Source: CBDFLA01 sp965248915 (GTDB lineage Bacteria > Pseudomonadota > Alphaproteobacteria > M2410). Taken from it: a DNA stretch of 64,000 nucleotides. The notes beneath the pieces are model-generated. The model was given only the letters and a program-made list of their open reading frames with translations. It was not told the origin of the DNA and ran no database searches. Shown here one piece after another: positions 27,901 to 35,695 of the stretch. Position 1 is the stretch's first letter; each line of letters opens with the position of its first letter. Location of the stretch: assembly GCA_965248915.1 (NCBI GenBank), contig OZ252216.1, positions 1,736,001 through 1,800,000 on the forward strand. Direction: 5' to 3'. Both the position numbers and the translations under genes were made by a program.

Positions 27901-28450
27901 AAGAGTGCCAGGTTCCGAAGCTCTGAGCACGGCCGTTGCCAAGTTCTACTTCAAATTGCTCGCTTACAAGGATGAGTACGAGGTTGCCAGGCTTTACACT
28001 AATGGCACTTTCCTCAAAAACATCAGCAGTGAATTTGCAGGAAAATACACCATCGACTTCCAAATGGCGCCGCCCATTATGGCCAAGAAAGACCCCGTGA
28101 CCGGTCATCTCAGAAAACGTCAATTCAGCGGATCGACCATGATGCCGATCCTGAAAGTCTTGGCCAAAGGAAAGTTCTTGCGAGGAACCGCTCTCGATCC
28201 TTTCGGGAAAACCGCAGAGCGAAAATTGGAAAGAAAACTGATTTCTGAGTACGAAGAAACGGTTGAAACACTCTTGGAGACGCTTTCAAAAGACAATCAC
28301 ACCCTCGCGGTCGAAGTCGCAAACCTTCCTGGGAAGATTAGAGGGTTCGGCCACATTAAAGAAGACAATCTCAAGGTGGTCAAAACAGAGTGGGACGCTC
28401 TACTCGACCGCTATCAACACAACGAAACGGTGAAGTTGGCGGCCGAATAA
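24923..28450 (+). CDS. Fused indolepyruvate ferredoxin oxidoreductase (2-oxoacid to acyl-CoA)
   Basis: 1175 residues, the usual size of the single-chain alphaproteobacterial/betaproteobacterial enzyme. Order: N-terminal pyrimidine-binding domain (SGYRGSPLGGYD, WYGKGPGVDR), TPP domain (CSGCPHNTST, GDGTYEHSG, YNDAVAMTGGQP), a cysteine-rich ferredoxin-like segment (CEGCGDCSDQSNC, later CNKDISCVKGFCP) for Fe-S clusters, and the gamma domain (GIGGTGVVTIGALL). It oxidatively decarboxylates aryl- or branched-chain 2-oxoacids to acyl-CoA. Start at ATG 24923 with AGAGGA 6 nt upstream, not TTG 24920. Followed after 24 nt by a leucine-type dehydrogenase, which would feed it 2-oxoacids. Confidence 0.92.
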   Translation: MRPASSFDTEYELHDRYLREHGRVFLTGIQALTRLPIMQSLLDRAAGLNTAGFISGYRGSPLGGYDQELVRSKKYLDQHDILFRAGLNEDLAATAVWGTQQVDLFKGKKFDGVFGMWYGKGPGVDRSGDAFRHANAFGTSKYGGVLAVAGDDHGVQSSTIAHQSDHVFMGHAMPVFQPSNVAEVLELGLAGFALSRFAGCWVGFKTVTEVIESSASVDINPIGPRFIIPENVDHSPRGLNFDPTLRWPEERRELEVLQQHYRLDAARAFAAANDINRVVLSVERPRIGIITTGKAYQDVLHALKELRITATDAEKIGLTIYKVGMSWPLEPSGIREFVRDLEEVIVVEEKRSIIERQVKDLLYHEPHGRRPLIIGKTDETGAAKLSTLGEFNPRDVASVIMERIRKGPIGDTMDDKFVRILQPPPEAKILAAPIARSPYYCSGCPHNTSTKVPDGSHAMGGIGCHIMALMMNRETSLFTHMGAEGVNWTGLSPFTEVDHVFQNLGDGTYEHSGILAIRAALQSDANITYKILYNDAVAMTGGQPIASQMTVGGIINQVRAEGVERIAVVSENDPGEGLQHYKMQSSSWPGLSFHHRDDFDSVQRDFRKITGVSVIVYDQTCAAEKRRRRKRGQMEDPPLRVFVNDLVCEGCGDCSDQSNCVSIEPLKTELGTKRKINQSTCNKDISCVKGFCPSFVTVNGGVVRRPDPRRFDNEERELLEKLPEPSLKEGPEVHYNILVAGIGGTGVVTIGALLSMAAHLEGKGATGLDFTGLAQKNGAVISHIRLADTPADLDAVRIGELSADLLLGCDMVVAGSLDTLTRCDKGRTTAIINTHETPTASFTLDTNLVLPADATIKAIQRTVGEDRTTLSEFSALALNLFGDAIATNLMLLGFAYQKGLIPLSGQAIEQAIQLNGVAIQQNLRSFNWGRLLAHDPDAVIERAYAEKAPTIPLAKTLDEMVERRVEHLTGYQNAAYAKRYSNAIDRVRKLEQERVPGSEALSTAVAKFYFKLLAYKDEYEVARLYTNGTFLKNISSEFAGKYTIDFQMAPPIMAKKDPVTGHLRKRQFSGSTMMPILKVLAKGKFLRGTALDPFGKTAERKLERKLISEYEETVETLLETLSKDNHTLAVEVANLPGKIRGFGHIKEDNLKVVKTEWDALLDRYQHNETVKLAAE

Positions 28451-28474
28451 CCGCACAGCAAAAGGATGACACCC

Positions 28475-29515
28475 ATGATCTATAGTGCCTTGTCATATGA
28501 CGATCACGAACAGGTCGTCTTCTGTCGCGATCCTCATACGGGTCTCAAGGCAATTATTGCAATCCACCGTGCTGGCCCCAAAGGCCGAGCACTCGGCGGA
28601 TGTCGCATGGTCGATTACAAAGATGAGGATGCAGCCCTCGACGACGTTCTTCGTCTCTCGAAAGGCATGACATACAAGTCAGCAGTCAGCGGTCTAACGC
28701 TTGGTGGTGGCAAATGTGTCATCATTGGCGACCCTGCAAACAACACGCCTGAGCTGATGAGATCCCTTGGCCGGTTTGTCGACGGTCTTGGCGGCCGATA
28801 CATCACGAGTGTCGATGTCGGCATCAGTGGAAGCGACATCGCGGTAATGCAAGGGGTCACAAAGTTTGCGGTTGGTGCTGGTTCTGCAGACCCATCACCC
28901 ATGACGTCACTGGGTGTATTCAAAGGCATTCAGGCCTCAGTGAAATACAAGCTTGGAAGAGAAGACTTATCCGGCCTCAAGGTTGCTATTCTGGGGATCG
29001 GGAAAGTTGGATACGGCTTGGCCGAGCACCTGTCAAACGAAGGTGCCAGCCTGATCGTGGCGGATGTGAACAATCAAGCTGTGGACAAGGCCGTCGGCGA
29101 GTTGGGAGCCACCGCTTCAAACATCGACAGCATTTGGGATGAAGAAGTTGACGTCTTCTCCCCTTGCGCACTGGGCGGCGCCATTAACCAGGACACTCTC
29201 CCTCGTTTGAAAACGTCGATCGTCGCAGGCGGCGCCAACAACCAATTGCGAGAAGACAGCCTGGCCAAAGCAGTTCGGGACCAAGGCATTCTCTACGCGC
29301 CAGATTACGTCATCAACGCCGGTGGCCTGATCATGGTCGACTCTGAGGTCGAGCCTTACTCGATGGAAGAGGTCAAAACACGCACCTTGGCCATCTATGG
29401 AACGCTGATGCAGATCTTCCAGAAGGCCGATGCGCAAGGCACAACAACCCTGCAGGCTGCCGAAGAGCTTGCCAAAGAGCGCTACGCTGCCGGAGAGTTG
29501 CAAGCAGCTGAATAG
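28475..29515 (+). CDS. Leucine/phenylalanine/valine dehydrogenase
   Basis: 346 residues. Glu/Leu/Phe/Val dehydrogenase family: AIHRAGPKGRALGGCRM, the catalytic lysine region GMTYKSAVSGLTLGGGK, and the NAD-binding AILGIGKVGYGLAEHL. It deaminates a branched-chain or aromatic amino acid to the 2-oxoacid, which the adjacent fused oxidoreductase could convert to acyl-CoA. I place the start at ATG 28475, 8 nt after AAAGGA; the ATG at 28466 abuts that site. A factor-independent terminator follows at 29536-29571. Confidence 0.9.
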   Translation: MIYSALSYDDHEQVVFCRDPHTGLKAIIAIHRAGPKGRALGGCRMVDYKDEDAALDDVLRLSKGMTYKSAVSGLTLGGGKCVIIGDPANNTPELMRSLGRFVDGLGGRYITSVDVGISGSDIAVMQGVTKFAVGAGSADPSPMTSLGVFKGIQASVKYKLGREDLSGLKVAILGIGKVGYGLAEHLSNEGASLIVADVNNQAVDKAVGELGATASNIDSIWDEEVDVFSPCALGGAINQDTLPRLKTSIVAGGANNQLREDSLAKAVRDQGILYAPDYVINAGGLIMVDSEVEPYSMEEVKTRTLAIYGTLMQIFQKADAQGTTTLQAAEELAKERYAAGELQAAE

Positions 29516-29535
29516 TAAGCTCACGACTCATCTAG

Positions 29536-29571
29536 AAATACCGGGGCTTGTTCCAAGGTCCGGTATTTTTT
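29536..29571 (+). terminator. Rho-independent terminator after the dehydrogenase gene
   Basis: AAATACCGG (29536-29544) pairs perfectly with CCGGTATTT (29560-29568) around a 15-nt loop, and the T run continues to 29571. It lies 20 nt after the stop codon of the leucine-type dehydrogenase and ends the ior-ldh transcript. Confidence 0.85.
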
Positions 29572-29590
29572 GCCAGCGCCCTCCAGAATC

Positions 29591-29628
29591 AAAAGCGGCG
29601 CCGGGTTCATCAAGGAACCCAGCGCCGC
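29591..29628 (-). terminator. Rho-independent terminator for the minus-strand micropeptide gene
   Basis: GCGGCGC (29595-29601) pairs with GCGCCGC (29622-29628) and GGGTTC (29603-29608) with GAACCC (29615-29620), one C/A mismatch between, 6-nt loop. Read on the minus strand the hairpin is followed by TTTT (29594-29591) and sits about 50 nt after the stop of the 29-codon gene at 29681-29770. That a strong dedicated terminator exists here is good evidence that a minus-strand transcript ends here. Confidence 0.8.
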
Positions 29629-29680
29629 CTCACAATCCTTCAGGACAGTGTCCCGAGGGGTATTTCAGGTATATGTGCGC

Positions 29681-29770
29681 TTATGCGCCAACGCCTGAGG
29701 AAGCGATGACGAGGCCAACAAGGACGCCGCTTACTACCATCACTTCCAAGGCTCTTTCGATGTAAAACAT
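29681..29770 (-). CDS. 29-aa single-span membrane micropeptide
   Basis: An ATG at 29770 preceded by AAAGGAGA (AAGGAG about 9 nt upstream) opens a 29-codon frame. The peptide starts MFYIERALEV and continues as one hydrophobic helix (MVVSGVLVGLVIA) with a small Ser/Gly tail. It has its own strong Shine-Dalgarno, a strong terminator downstream (29591-29628), and a perfect CRP-type box upstream (29905-29920). I know no named family for it. Small one-span peptides of this size commonly regulate a larger membrane complex; which one is unknown. Confidence 0.65.
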   Translation of the reverse strand: MFYIERALEVMVVSGVLVGLVIASSGVGA

Positions 29771-29904
29771 GCGACTGTCTCCTTTGAGGGGGTGCCAAAA
29801 ATTCATAACCGCAACATAGGTATTGCCAGCCGAATGTAAATTGCAGCCAGTGCATAGCTGGTGTGCATCTATGTCAAAGCACAGGGAATTGGCGGGGTCT
29901 TTGA

Positions 29905-29920
29905 TGTGACCGCAATCACA
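29905..29920. promoter_or_regulatory. Perfect CRP/FNR-superfamily operator TGTGA-N6-TCACA
   Basis: TGTGA (29905-29909) and TCACA (29916-29920) form the consensus CRP half sites with six bases between; the symmetry extends to GA...TC on the outer sides (29903-29922). On the minus strand a TTGACA (29877-29872) follows, with TATGCA (29856-29851) as a possible -10 at 15-nt spacing, which would put the box near -70. It lies 135 nt upstream of the micropeptide start and behind the end of bioD, so the micropeptide gene is the likely target. Confidence 0.65.
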
Positions 29921-29983
29921 TCTCACACCGCTTAGCCTTCAAAGACCTTCCGCAGTCTTTACAGCCGCGCTGCCGCACGATCT

Positions 29984-30661
29984 TTATGGAAACAGTCGAG
30001 TAAGGTCGGGCGCCGACCGCCAATCCGTCAAGTCACAACGAGGCAGAGCTGCAAACGTGGTCCCTCTCGCAAACCGCCCCATCGTCGCAACCGTCTCCTC
30101 TAGGGGCACCGGACTTTCCTCAGACTCGCAGACGACAACACCCTGTATGGGTATATCTCTGGACTTGAGCAATTCAATTGCCGTCAACGTGTGACTGATA
30201 GTACCGAGATAAGATCCCACAACGACCAAGGTTGGAATTTCCAACCCAGATATGAGGTCAACCATGAGTGAGCTCTCATTGATCGGCGCCATCACCCCGC
30301 CAGCCCCCTCAATGAACAGCGCATCGACATCTTCGTCAGGCTCGGACTGGCAAAATGCCACGACCTGATCGAGATTGATTTCAACCCCTTCCCGTGCCGC
30401 CGCCATATCCGGCGAAATAGCCGGCTCAAATCGCCAAGGCGACATGGCCTCCACATTTTGAATCGAGGTACTCTGGCCGGTTGCAGTGAGGAGGACACCG
30501 GCGTCGCTCATCCCTACGTCTTTAAAGTTAAAGCCGGACATGATGGGCTTGAGACAACGGACCTTCTTGCCTTGTGCTCGCAGCTGTCTGCAGAGAACCG
30601 CTGTGACATGGGTTTTGCCAATGTCGGTCCCTGACGCCGTAACGAAGTACCTCTGCGTCAT
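29984..30661 (-). CDS. bioD: Dethiobiotin synthetase BioD
   Basis: 225 residues. TASGTDIGKTHVTA (8-21) is the ATP-binding P-loop form of BioD, followed by CLKPIMSG (diaminopelargonate-binding lysine) and FIEGAGGVMAPI with the GAGG motif. It makes dethiobiotin from 7,8-diaminononanoate, CO2 and ATP. Its start overlaps the bioF stop by 4 nt, so bioF-bioD is an operon. bioB is not in this window. Confidence 0.94.
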   Translation of the reverse strand: MTQRYFVTASGTDIGKTHVTAVLCRQLRAQGKKVRCLKPIMSGFNFKDVGMSDAGVLLTATGQSTSIQNVEAMSPWRFEPAISPDMAAAREGVEINLDQVVAFCQSEPDEDVDALFIEGAGGVMAPINESSLMVDLISGLEIPTLVVVGSYLGTISHTLTAIELLKSRDIPIQGVVVCESEESPVPLEETVATMGRFARGTTFAALPRCDLTDWRSAPDLTRLFP

Positions 30662-31845
30662 GGACCCACCCGAGCCGGAACGTGCTTGCGAACGGAAGCA
30701 ACGAGCCTCTCAATATCGCCACTCCTGTGCTGAGCGGAGAATGTGAACCTAAGACGCGACGTGCCTGCTGGAACCGTGGGAGGACGAATGGCCGTTACCA
30801 AAAACCCGTCCTCCTCCAAATTTTTGGATACCGCCAGAGTCTCAGCCTTACCACCCAGTATCAGTGGCACAATTGTGGATTGCGGTTCGGGAAGATTTAG
30901 CTCGCGCGAAAACAGACAGGCTTTTTTAAGGGGAAGATTGCAGTATTCTGGATTGGTCTCAATGAAATCTAGAGCCGCGATGGCCGCCGCTGCTGAGGCA
31001 GGTGGCAAACCGGTCGAATAGACAAAGGAGCGCGCGCGCGTCTTGACGAAATCAACGACGTCCTGCGACCCACACAAATACCCCCCATAAGATCCAATCG
31101 CTTTTGATAAAGTTCCCATCTGCAACGGGACATCACCTGCGCCAACTCGGTTTCCCCAAACAAAGCTCGACCCCCGCCCCTGGCCTAAGACACCGACCCC
31201 ATGTGCATCATCAGTCATTAACCAGGCATCGAACTCTTTGGCCACGCGTACAAGATCCGGCAGGGGCGCAAGATCACCGTCCATGCTGAAGACGCCGTCG
31301 GTCACAATCAAACAATGACGATATACATCGCGTCGCTCATCTAAAATCGCCGAGACATGCGACACGTCATTGTGCCGAAATACACGAACCTCAGCTTGCG
31401 ACAACTGCGACCCAGCATGCAGACAAGCATGCGCCAACTCATCAACGAGAATGAGGTCACCTGAACCGGCAAACGTCGGAATAACCCCCGTATTGGTCAA
31501 ATAGCCTGATCCGAAAACAATTGCCGCTTCGGTTCCTTTTAGGCGCGCTAAGCGCGCTTCAAGCTCAACCAAAAGCGGATGATTGCCTGATATCAATCTT
31601 GAGGCACCGGCCCCGACGCCATAAGCAACAATCGCGCGGATCGCGGCGCTCTTCACGTCTTCATTCTGGGTAAGATTGAGGTAGTCGTTGCAACAAAACG
31701 AAATGAGATTTCGAGACCCATTGAGCTCCGTCTCACGCAACGCTGAGCCCCCCGGCCCACGCGTCGTGGTCACGAGATGTCGCCGCAAGGATCTACTCTC
31801 CAAACTCGCGAGTTTTCCTCGTGCAAAATCTTCCAGTGAAGACAT
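30658..31845 (-). CDS. bioF: 8-amino-7-oxononanoate synthase BioF
   Basis: 395 residues, alpha-oxoamine synthase family of PLP enzymes. Marks: ISFCCNDYLNLTQNEDV, FGSGYLTNTGVIPTF, the cofactor region TDDAHGVGVLGQGRG and the PLP lysine in GTLSKAIGSYGGY. It condenses pimeloyl-ACP or -CoA with alanine. AAAGGAAG precedes the ATG. It is divergent from bioA; the shared 101-nt region contains a GATA-N4-TATC repeat at 31857-31868, which does not match the BioR box I know. Confidence 0.94.
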   Translation of the reverse strand: MSSLEDFARGKLASLESRSLRRHLVTTTRGPGGSALRETELNGSRNLISFCCNDYLNLTQNEDVKSAAIRAIVAYGVGAGASRLISGNHPLLVELEARLARLKGTEAAIVFGSGYLTNTGVIPTFAGSGDLILVDELAHACLHAGSQLSQAEVRVFRHNDVSHVSAILDERRDVYRHCLIVTDGVFSMDGDLAPLPDLVRVAKEFDAWLMTDDAHGVGVLGQGRGSSFVWGNRVGAGDVPLQMGTLSKAIGSYGGYLCGSQDVVDFVKTRARSFVYSTGLPPASAAAAIAALDFIETNPEYCNLPLKKACLFSRELNLPEPQSTIVPLILGGKAETLAVSKNLEEDGFLVTAIRPPTVPAGTSRLRFTFSAQHRSGDIERLVASVRKHVPARVGP

Positions 31846-31946
31846 CGACTTCCTTTGATAATACTATCGTCTCGGGCCCCGTCAGGCGCTGATACTCTTA
31901 GGCCCCATTGCCACCGATCGTCAACTCAATCGCTAGGAAACACCGC

Positions 31947-33239
31947 ATGCCCACCGTCCCTCCACCGCGCTGGCTTTCTGAAGGCATAGACCACGTCTGG
32001 CTGCCCTACACACAAGTCAAAACAGCGCCAATGCCGTACGCGGTCAAGAATACGCATGGATCCCACCTAGTTCTCGACGACGGGCGAGAGTTGATCGATG
32101 GATGTTCGAGTTGGTGGACCGCCTGCCACGGGTACAACCACCCTCACATCATCTCTGAGATGCACAAGCAACTCGACCGCATGCCGCATGTGATGATGGG
32201 CGGATTGGCGAACGAGCCTGCTTATCGACTGGCCAAGCGCCTAGCAAACTTCTTGCCGGGCGATTTAACACGCGTGTTTCTCGCCGATTCAGGGTCGGTC
32301 AGCGTTGAGGTCGCCATGAAGATGGCCCTCCAGTATTGGATCAACATCGGACAACCCAAACGCAAGAGATTCCTCTGTTTCGAAAACGGCTACCACGGCG
32401 ACACCATGGGAGCCATGGCTGTTTGTGATGTCGACAAAGGCATGCACCAAGTCTTCAAAGGGGCTTTGTTGGAGCAACATCTTCTCCCCTTGCCCAACGA
32501 TGACCAAACGACTACCCGGTTCGAGACCTTCGTATCCGACAACAAGAATGAAATTGCGGCAATTGTTATGGAGCCGCTGGTGCAAGGCGCCGGGGGACTG
32601 AAGTTCCATTCTATTGAAACCTTGCGCACAATCCGCGAGGTCGCAGAACGCCATGACGTCCTGCTGATCTTCGATGAAATCATGACCGGGTTCGGGCGTC
32701 TCGGCGATCTATTCGCGTCGACCAAGGCAGATGTAGTCCCGGACATCATCACATTGTCGAAAGCACTAACCGGGGGGACCATGCCACTTTCAGCTGCCGT
32801 ATCCTCTGAACGAGTGAGCCGAGCATTCATTAGCGACAATCAATCGGACGCCTTGATGCACGGCCCCACCTATATGGGTAACCCATTGGGCTGTGCCGCA
32901 GCTAATGCCTCCCTCGATCTTTTTGAATCAGAGCCTAGGATTGATCAGGTTGGCGCAATTGAGACCCATTTCAAGGAGAGCCTCATACCCACGCAAAATA
33001 TTCCAGGGGTGACGGACGTTCGGTGTCGCGGGGCTATCGGTGTCATTCAAGTGGAAGAAATGAAAGAAATCGAATGGCTCAAATCGGCCTTCATCGAACG
33101 AGGTGTCTTCATTCGCCCAATGTCAGATGTGATTTACGCCGCACCCCCATTTATCATCACTGAGCAAGAACTCACCCAGTTGACGGATGCCATGGTGGAT
33201 GTCACCCGAGAGTGGTCTCATCGAAATTATGGGCAATAG
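31947..33239 (+). CDS. bioA: Adenosylmethionine-8-amino-7-oxononanoate aminotransferase BioA
   Basis: 430 residues, the family's usual length. Class III aminotransferase: DHVWLPYTQVKTAPMP and DGCSSWWTACHGYNHP at the N-terminus, GYHGDTMGAM, FDEIMTGFGRLG with the cofactor Asp, and the PLP lysine in TLSKALTGGTMPL. It converts 8-amino-7-oxononanoate to diaminononanoate with SAM as amino donor. Start is ATG 31947 with AGGAAA upstream; the in-frame TTG at 31908 is an unlikely start. Divergent to bioF-bioD, completing three of the biotin ring-assembly steps here. Confidence 0.93.
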   Translation: MPTVPPPRWLSEGIDHVWLPYTQVKTAPMPYAVKNTHGSHLVLDDGRELIDGCSSWWTACHGYNHPHIISEMHKQLDRMPHVMMGGLANEPAYRLAKRLANFLPGDLTRVFLADSGSVSVEVAMKMALQYWINIGQPKRKRFLCFENGYHGDTMGAMAVCDVDKGMHQVFKGALLEQHLLPLPNDDQTTTRFETFVSDNKNEIAAIVMEPLVQGAGGLKFHSIETLRTIREVAERHDVLLIFDEIMTGFGRLGDLFASTKADVVPDIITLSKALTGGTMPLSAAVSSERVSRAFISDNQSDALMHGPTYMGNPLGCAAANASLDLFESEPRIDQVGAIETHFKESLIPTQNIPGVTDVRCRGAIGVIQVEEMKEIEWLKSAFIERGVFIRPMSDVIYAAPPFIITEQELTQLTDAMVDVTREWSHRNYGQ

Positions 33240-33382
33240 ATCTCCGCTCCCCTGAGGGAAGCGCCGGATTGTGCTATATTTTTCGCGAATTTCGCCCTCT
33301 TCCCCCATTTTAACGGGCCTTTCGGTCTTGCCTTTTTGTGAATCTCGGAGCCAGATCAAAATCTCGATGACTGGGGAGATCG

Positions 33383-34357
33383 ATGTCTATGTCGTTACGT
33401 CAACGCACCTACGAAGTCCTCCAACCATTCAATGAAGGCGATAGCGCCAGCAAGGTCGCAGACGTCTTCCTCATCTCTCTGATTTTGGCGAACGTCATCG
33501 CCATCATTCTCGAGTCAGTCTCTTCGATCTATCTAGCGCACCAACTCCTCTTTGATCGCTTCGAGACGTTCTCGGTCTCTGTATTTGCCATAGAGTATCT
33601 CGCCAGAGTTTGGTCCAGCGTCGAAAGGCCGGACCTCCCTAAAGGTCAAACCAACCTCCTGTCGCGCATATTCTTCGTGGTTTCGATTATGGCCCTGATC
33701 GACCTCGCGGCCATCCTACCCTTCTTCATTAGTTACTTCTTCCCCGCTGTCGACTTACGATTCCTGCGAATATTCCGGATGGCAAGAATATTCAAATTAA
33801 CGAGATATTACAGCGCTGTAGAGATACTCTTTCGTGTTCTCTATCAAGGCAGGAAGAGCTTCGGCGCCGCGTTCTTCATTCTCATTGTGGTCACGGTAAT
33901 CGCCTCCTGCGGCATATACATTTTTGAACACATCAAGCAGCCCATTGATTTCGGTTCCATTCCGGCCGCCATGTGGTGGGCCATGGCTACACTCACAACC
34001 GTTGGCTATGGCGACGTCACTCCCATAACACCAATGGGGAAACTCTTCGGCGGTCTCATCACGATTGTCGGCGTCTGCATGGTTGCCCTTCCCGCCGGTA
34101 TTTTGGCATCGGGGTTTACAGACGCCATGCGGCGCCGGGAGCGAGAATATGAGCGTGAGGTCAACCGCATTCTGGACGACGGCTTGATCACCGAAGAAGA
34201 AGAGCTCGAATTGGCAAGGCTTCGAGAAGAGCTTGATATCTCTGAAGAAGCGGCAAAGAGCCTCACCCAAGACGCCATAGCCCTACTTGAGGAGATCCAC
34301 TGCCCCCATTGTGGTGAAGTTGTCTACCAGCCAGGCAGGCCAGATGAAGGCGACTAA
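33383..34357 (+). CDS. Voltage-gated potassium channel (Kv-type, six TM) with C-terminal CPHCG motif
   Basis: 324 residues. Six hydrophobic segments: S1-S3 in about 25-120, an S4-like helix RFLRIFRMARIFKLTRY (126-142) with regularly spaced Arg/Lys, a pore helix and selectivity filter TVGYGD (206-211), and S6 with the PAG hinge (238-240). The cytoplasmic tail is an acidic coiled coil (about 250-300) ending in CPHCG (307-311), half a zinc ribbon. The filter predicts potassium selectivity and S4 suggests voltage sensing. Start at ATG 33383 or 33389; GGGGAG fits either. Confidence 0.9.
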   Translation: MSMSLRQRTYEVLQPFNEGDSASKVADVFLISLILANVIAIILESVSSIYLAHQLLFDRFETFSVSVFAIEYLARVWSSVERPDLPKGQTNLLSRIFFVVSIMALIDLAAILPFFISYFFPAVDLRFLRIFRMARIFKLTRYYSAVEILFRVLYQGRKSFGAAFFILIVVTVIASCGIYIFEHIKQPIDFGSIPAAMWWAMATLTTVGYGDVTPITPMGKLFGGLITIVGVCMVALPAGILASGFTDAMRRREREYEREVNRILDDGLITEEEELELARLREELDISEEAAKSLTQDAIALLEEIHCPHCGEVVYQPGRPDEGD

Positions 34358-34373
34358 GCCAAGTGGATCCACT

Positions 34374-35516
34374 TCATTCAGCGCGAGCGCGGAAGAACAT
34401 CGGTCCATAACTAATTGTGAACAAAGAATAAGCGCCGATCCAAGCCACACCAGAAAGCGACGTCATCAGTAGTGGATCTGGACCAAGAGTGGACCCAACC
34501 CGCAAGATTGCAGCCAACGTGATGAGCCCGAAAATCGCGACAGTCGACCGATCCGCTGTGAGCTCTCTGCCCGTGTGACCCAAGCTTGCCCTTGTCATCA
34601 CAGCCAGGGTCATGGTCCCGATGGCACCGACGGTGAGACCGTGCAGCGCGGTTGTCTGTGGGAGCCCATCAAAGATATAAGAACCCGCCATCAAGAGAGA
34701 GCCAATCGGAAGCCAGACATAGGCAACATGAAGGATCGTCACCAAAGGCTCTGCAAACGTATCCTTGGTTCGCCACCCCGCAAGACGCAAGAGACCTAGG
34801 AGCCCACAAAGCGCGAACAAAAGCCCCAACACCGTGATGTCGGGCCTAAAAACCCAAACCAGAAAGGTGACCGCGGTGAGGGCCATGGTCGCCTTATCCA
34901 CCCAGCCCACCGCTATCCGTGGGTCATCATGGCCACGCTTGCGCAGCCAGTTCTGCGTAAAGTTTGGAACCACACGACCGCCAATAAGGGTCACGAGCAT
35001 GACAATGGTGCCAATGCCAAGTCTGCCACCAAGATCCGAGAGATCAGATTCCCAAGCCACCTCAGCATGCATCAAGGCATTGGCAAGAACCAAAAGCCCA
35101 AGCAGCGCGGCAACGACCAAATTTCGCTTGTTGCCAGCCGAGACGATGGCCCAGGTCGCATAGCCGAGAAGCGCGACCAGGAATGACAGGTCTACGACTG
35201 CAACGATCAAAGGGGGAATCAATGCCGAGAAGAAAATAACCAATCGCCCCAAGACCCAGGCCCCGAAAATCAAAACGAGACGTCCACCCCGCAGAGGTGT
35301 CACCCCCGTCCAATTCGGTACGGCTGTCAGTAGAAAACCGCCAATGACGGCTGCCGTATATCCGAACAACATCTCATGCACATGCCAAGCGAGCGGGAAA
35401 AAACCTGATGAAAGGTCCATCGGTCCGAAATAGGCCAACATCCACAGCAAAATACTAAACGCAGCCCACAGTCCGGCCCCGAGGAAAAACGGTCGAAATC
35501 CATTCTGAAAGAACAT
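34374..35516 (-). CDS. NnrS-family membrane protein
   Basis: 380 residues with about 12 TM helices. Family marks are FRPFFLGAGLWA at the N-terminus, AWHVHEMLFGY, NWTGVTPLRGG, NALMHAEVA and GGRVVPNFTQNWLRKRG. NnrS proteins are heme- and copper-containing membrane proteins associated with nitric-oxide stress and denitrification regulons in other alphaproteobacteria. No denitrification gene is visible here; it is divergent from the methylamine dehydrogenase operon. GAAAGGTG precedes the start. Confidence 0.88.
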   Translation of the reverse strand: MFFQNGFRPFFLGAGLWAAFSILLWMLAYFGPMDLSSGFFPLAWHVHEMLFGYTAAVIGGFLLTAVPNWTGVTPLRGGRLVLIFGAWVLGRLVIFFSALIPPLIVAVVDLSFLVALLGYATWAIVSAGNKRNLVVAALLGLLVLANALMHAEVAWESDLSDLGGRLGIGTIVMLVTLIGGRVVPNFTQNWLRKRGHDDPRIAVGWVDKATMALTAVTFLVWVFRPDITVLGLLFALCGLLGLLRLAGWRTKDTFAEPLVTILHVAYVWLPIGSLLMAGSYIFDGLPQTTALHGLTVGAIGTMTLAVMTRASLGHTGRELTADRSTVAIFGLITLAAILRVGSTLGPDPLLMTSLSGVAWIGAYSLFTISYGPMFFRARAE

Positions 35517-35695
35517 GAAACACCTTTCTCAAGGGGAGTGCATAACTGGCCTGCACATACCCTCATTCCTATCCCTCTACCTTAACCGGGATCAATTCAG
35601 CAAATGAGAATGAATGCCATCTTGCTGAAGGCCGCCAAAATGGACAACTGGCCGGGCACTGCTTAGTCTTGCTGCGAAATGGGAAGGAGAATTCC

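Noticed and set aside
31846..31946. BioR or BirA operator in the bioF-bioA divergent region
   Set aside because: I found only an imperfect GATA-N4-TATC repeat; neither the TTATNNATAA-type BioR box nor the BirA palindrome is present.
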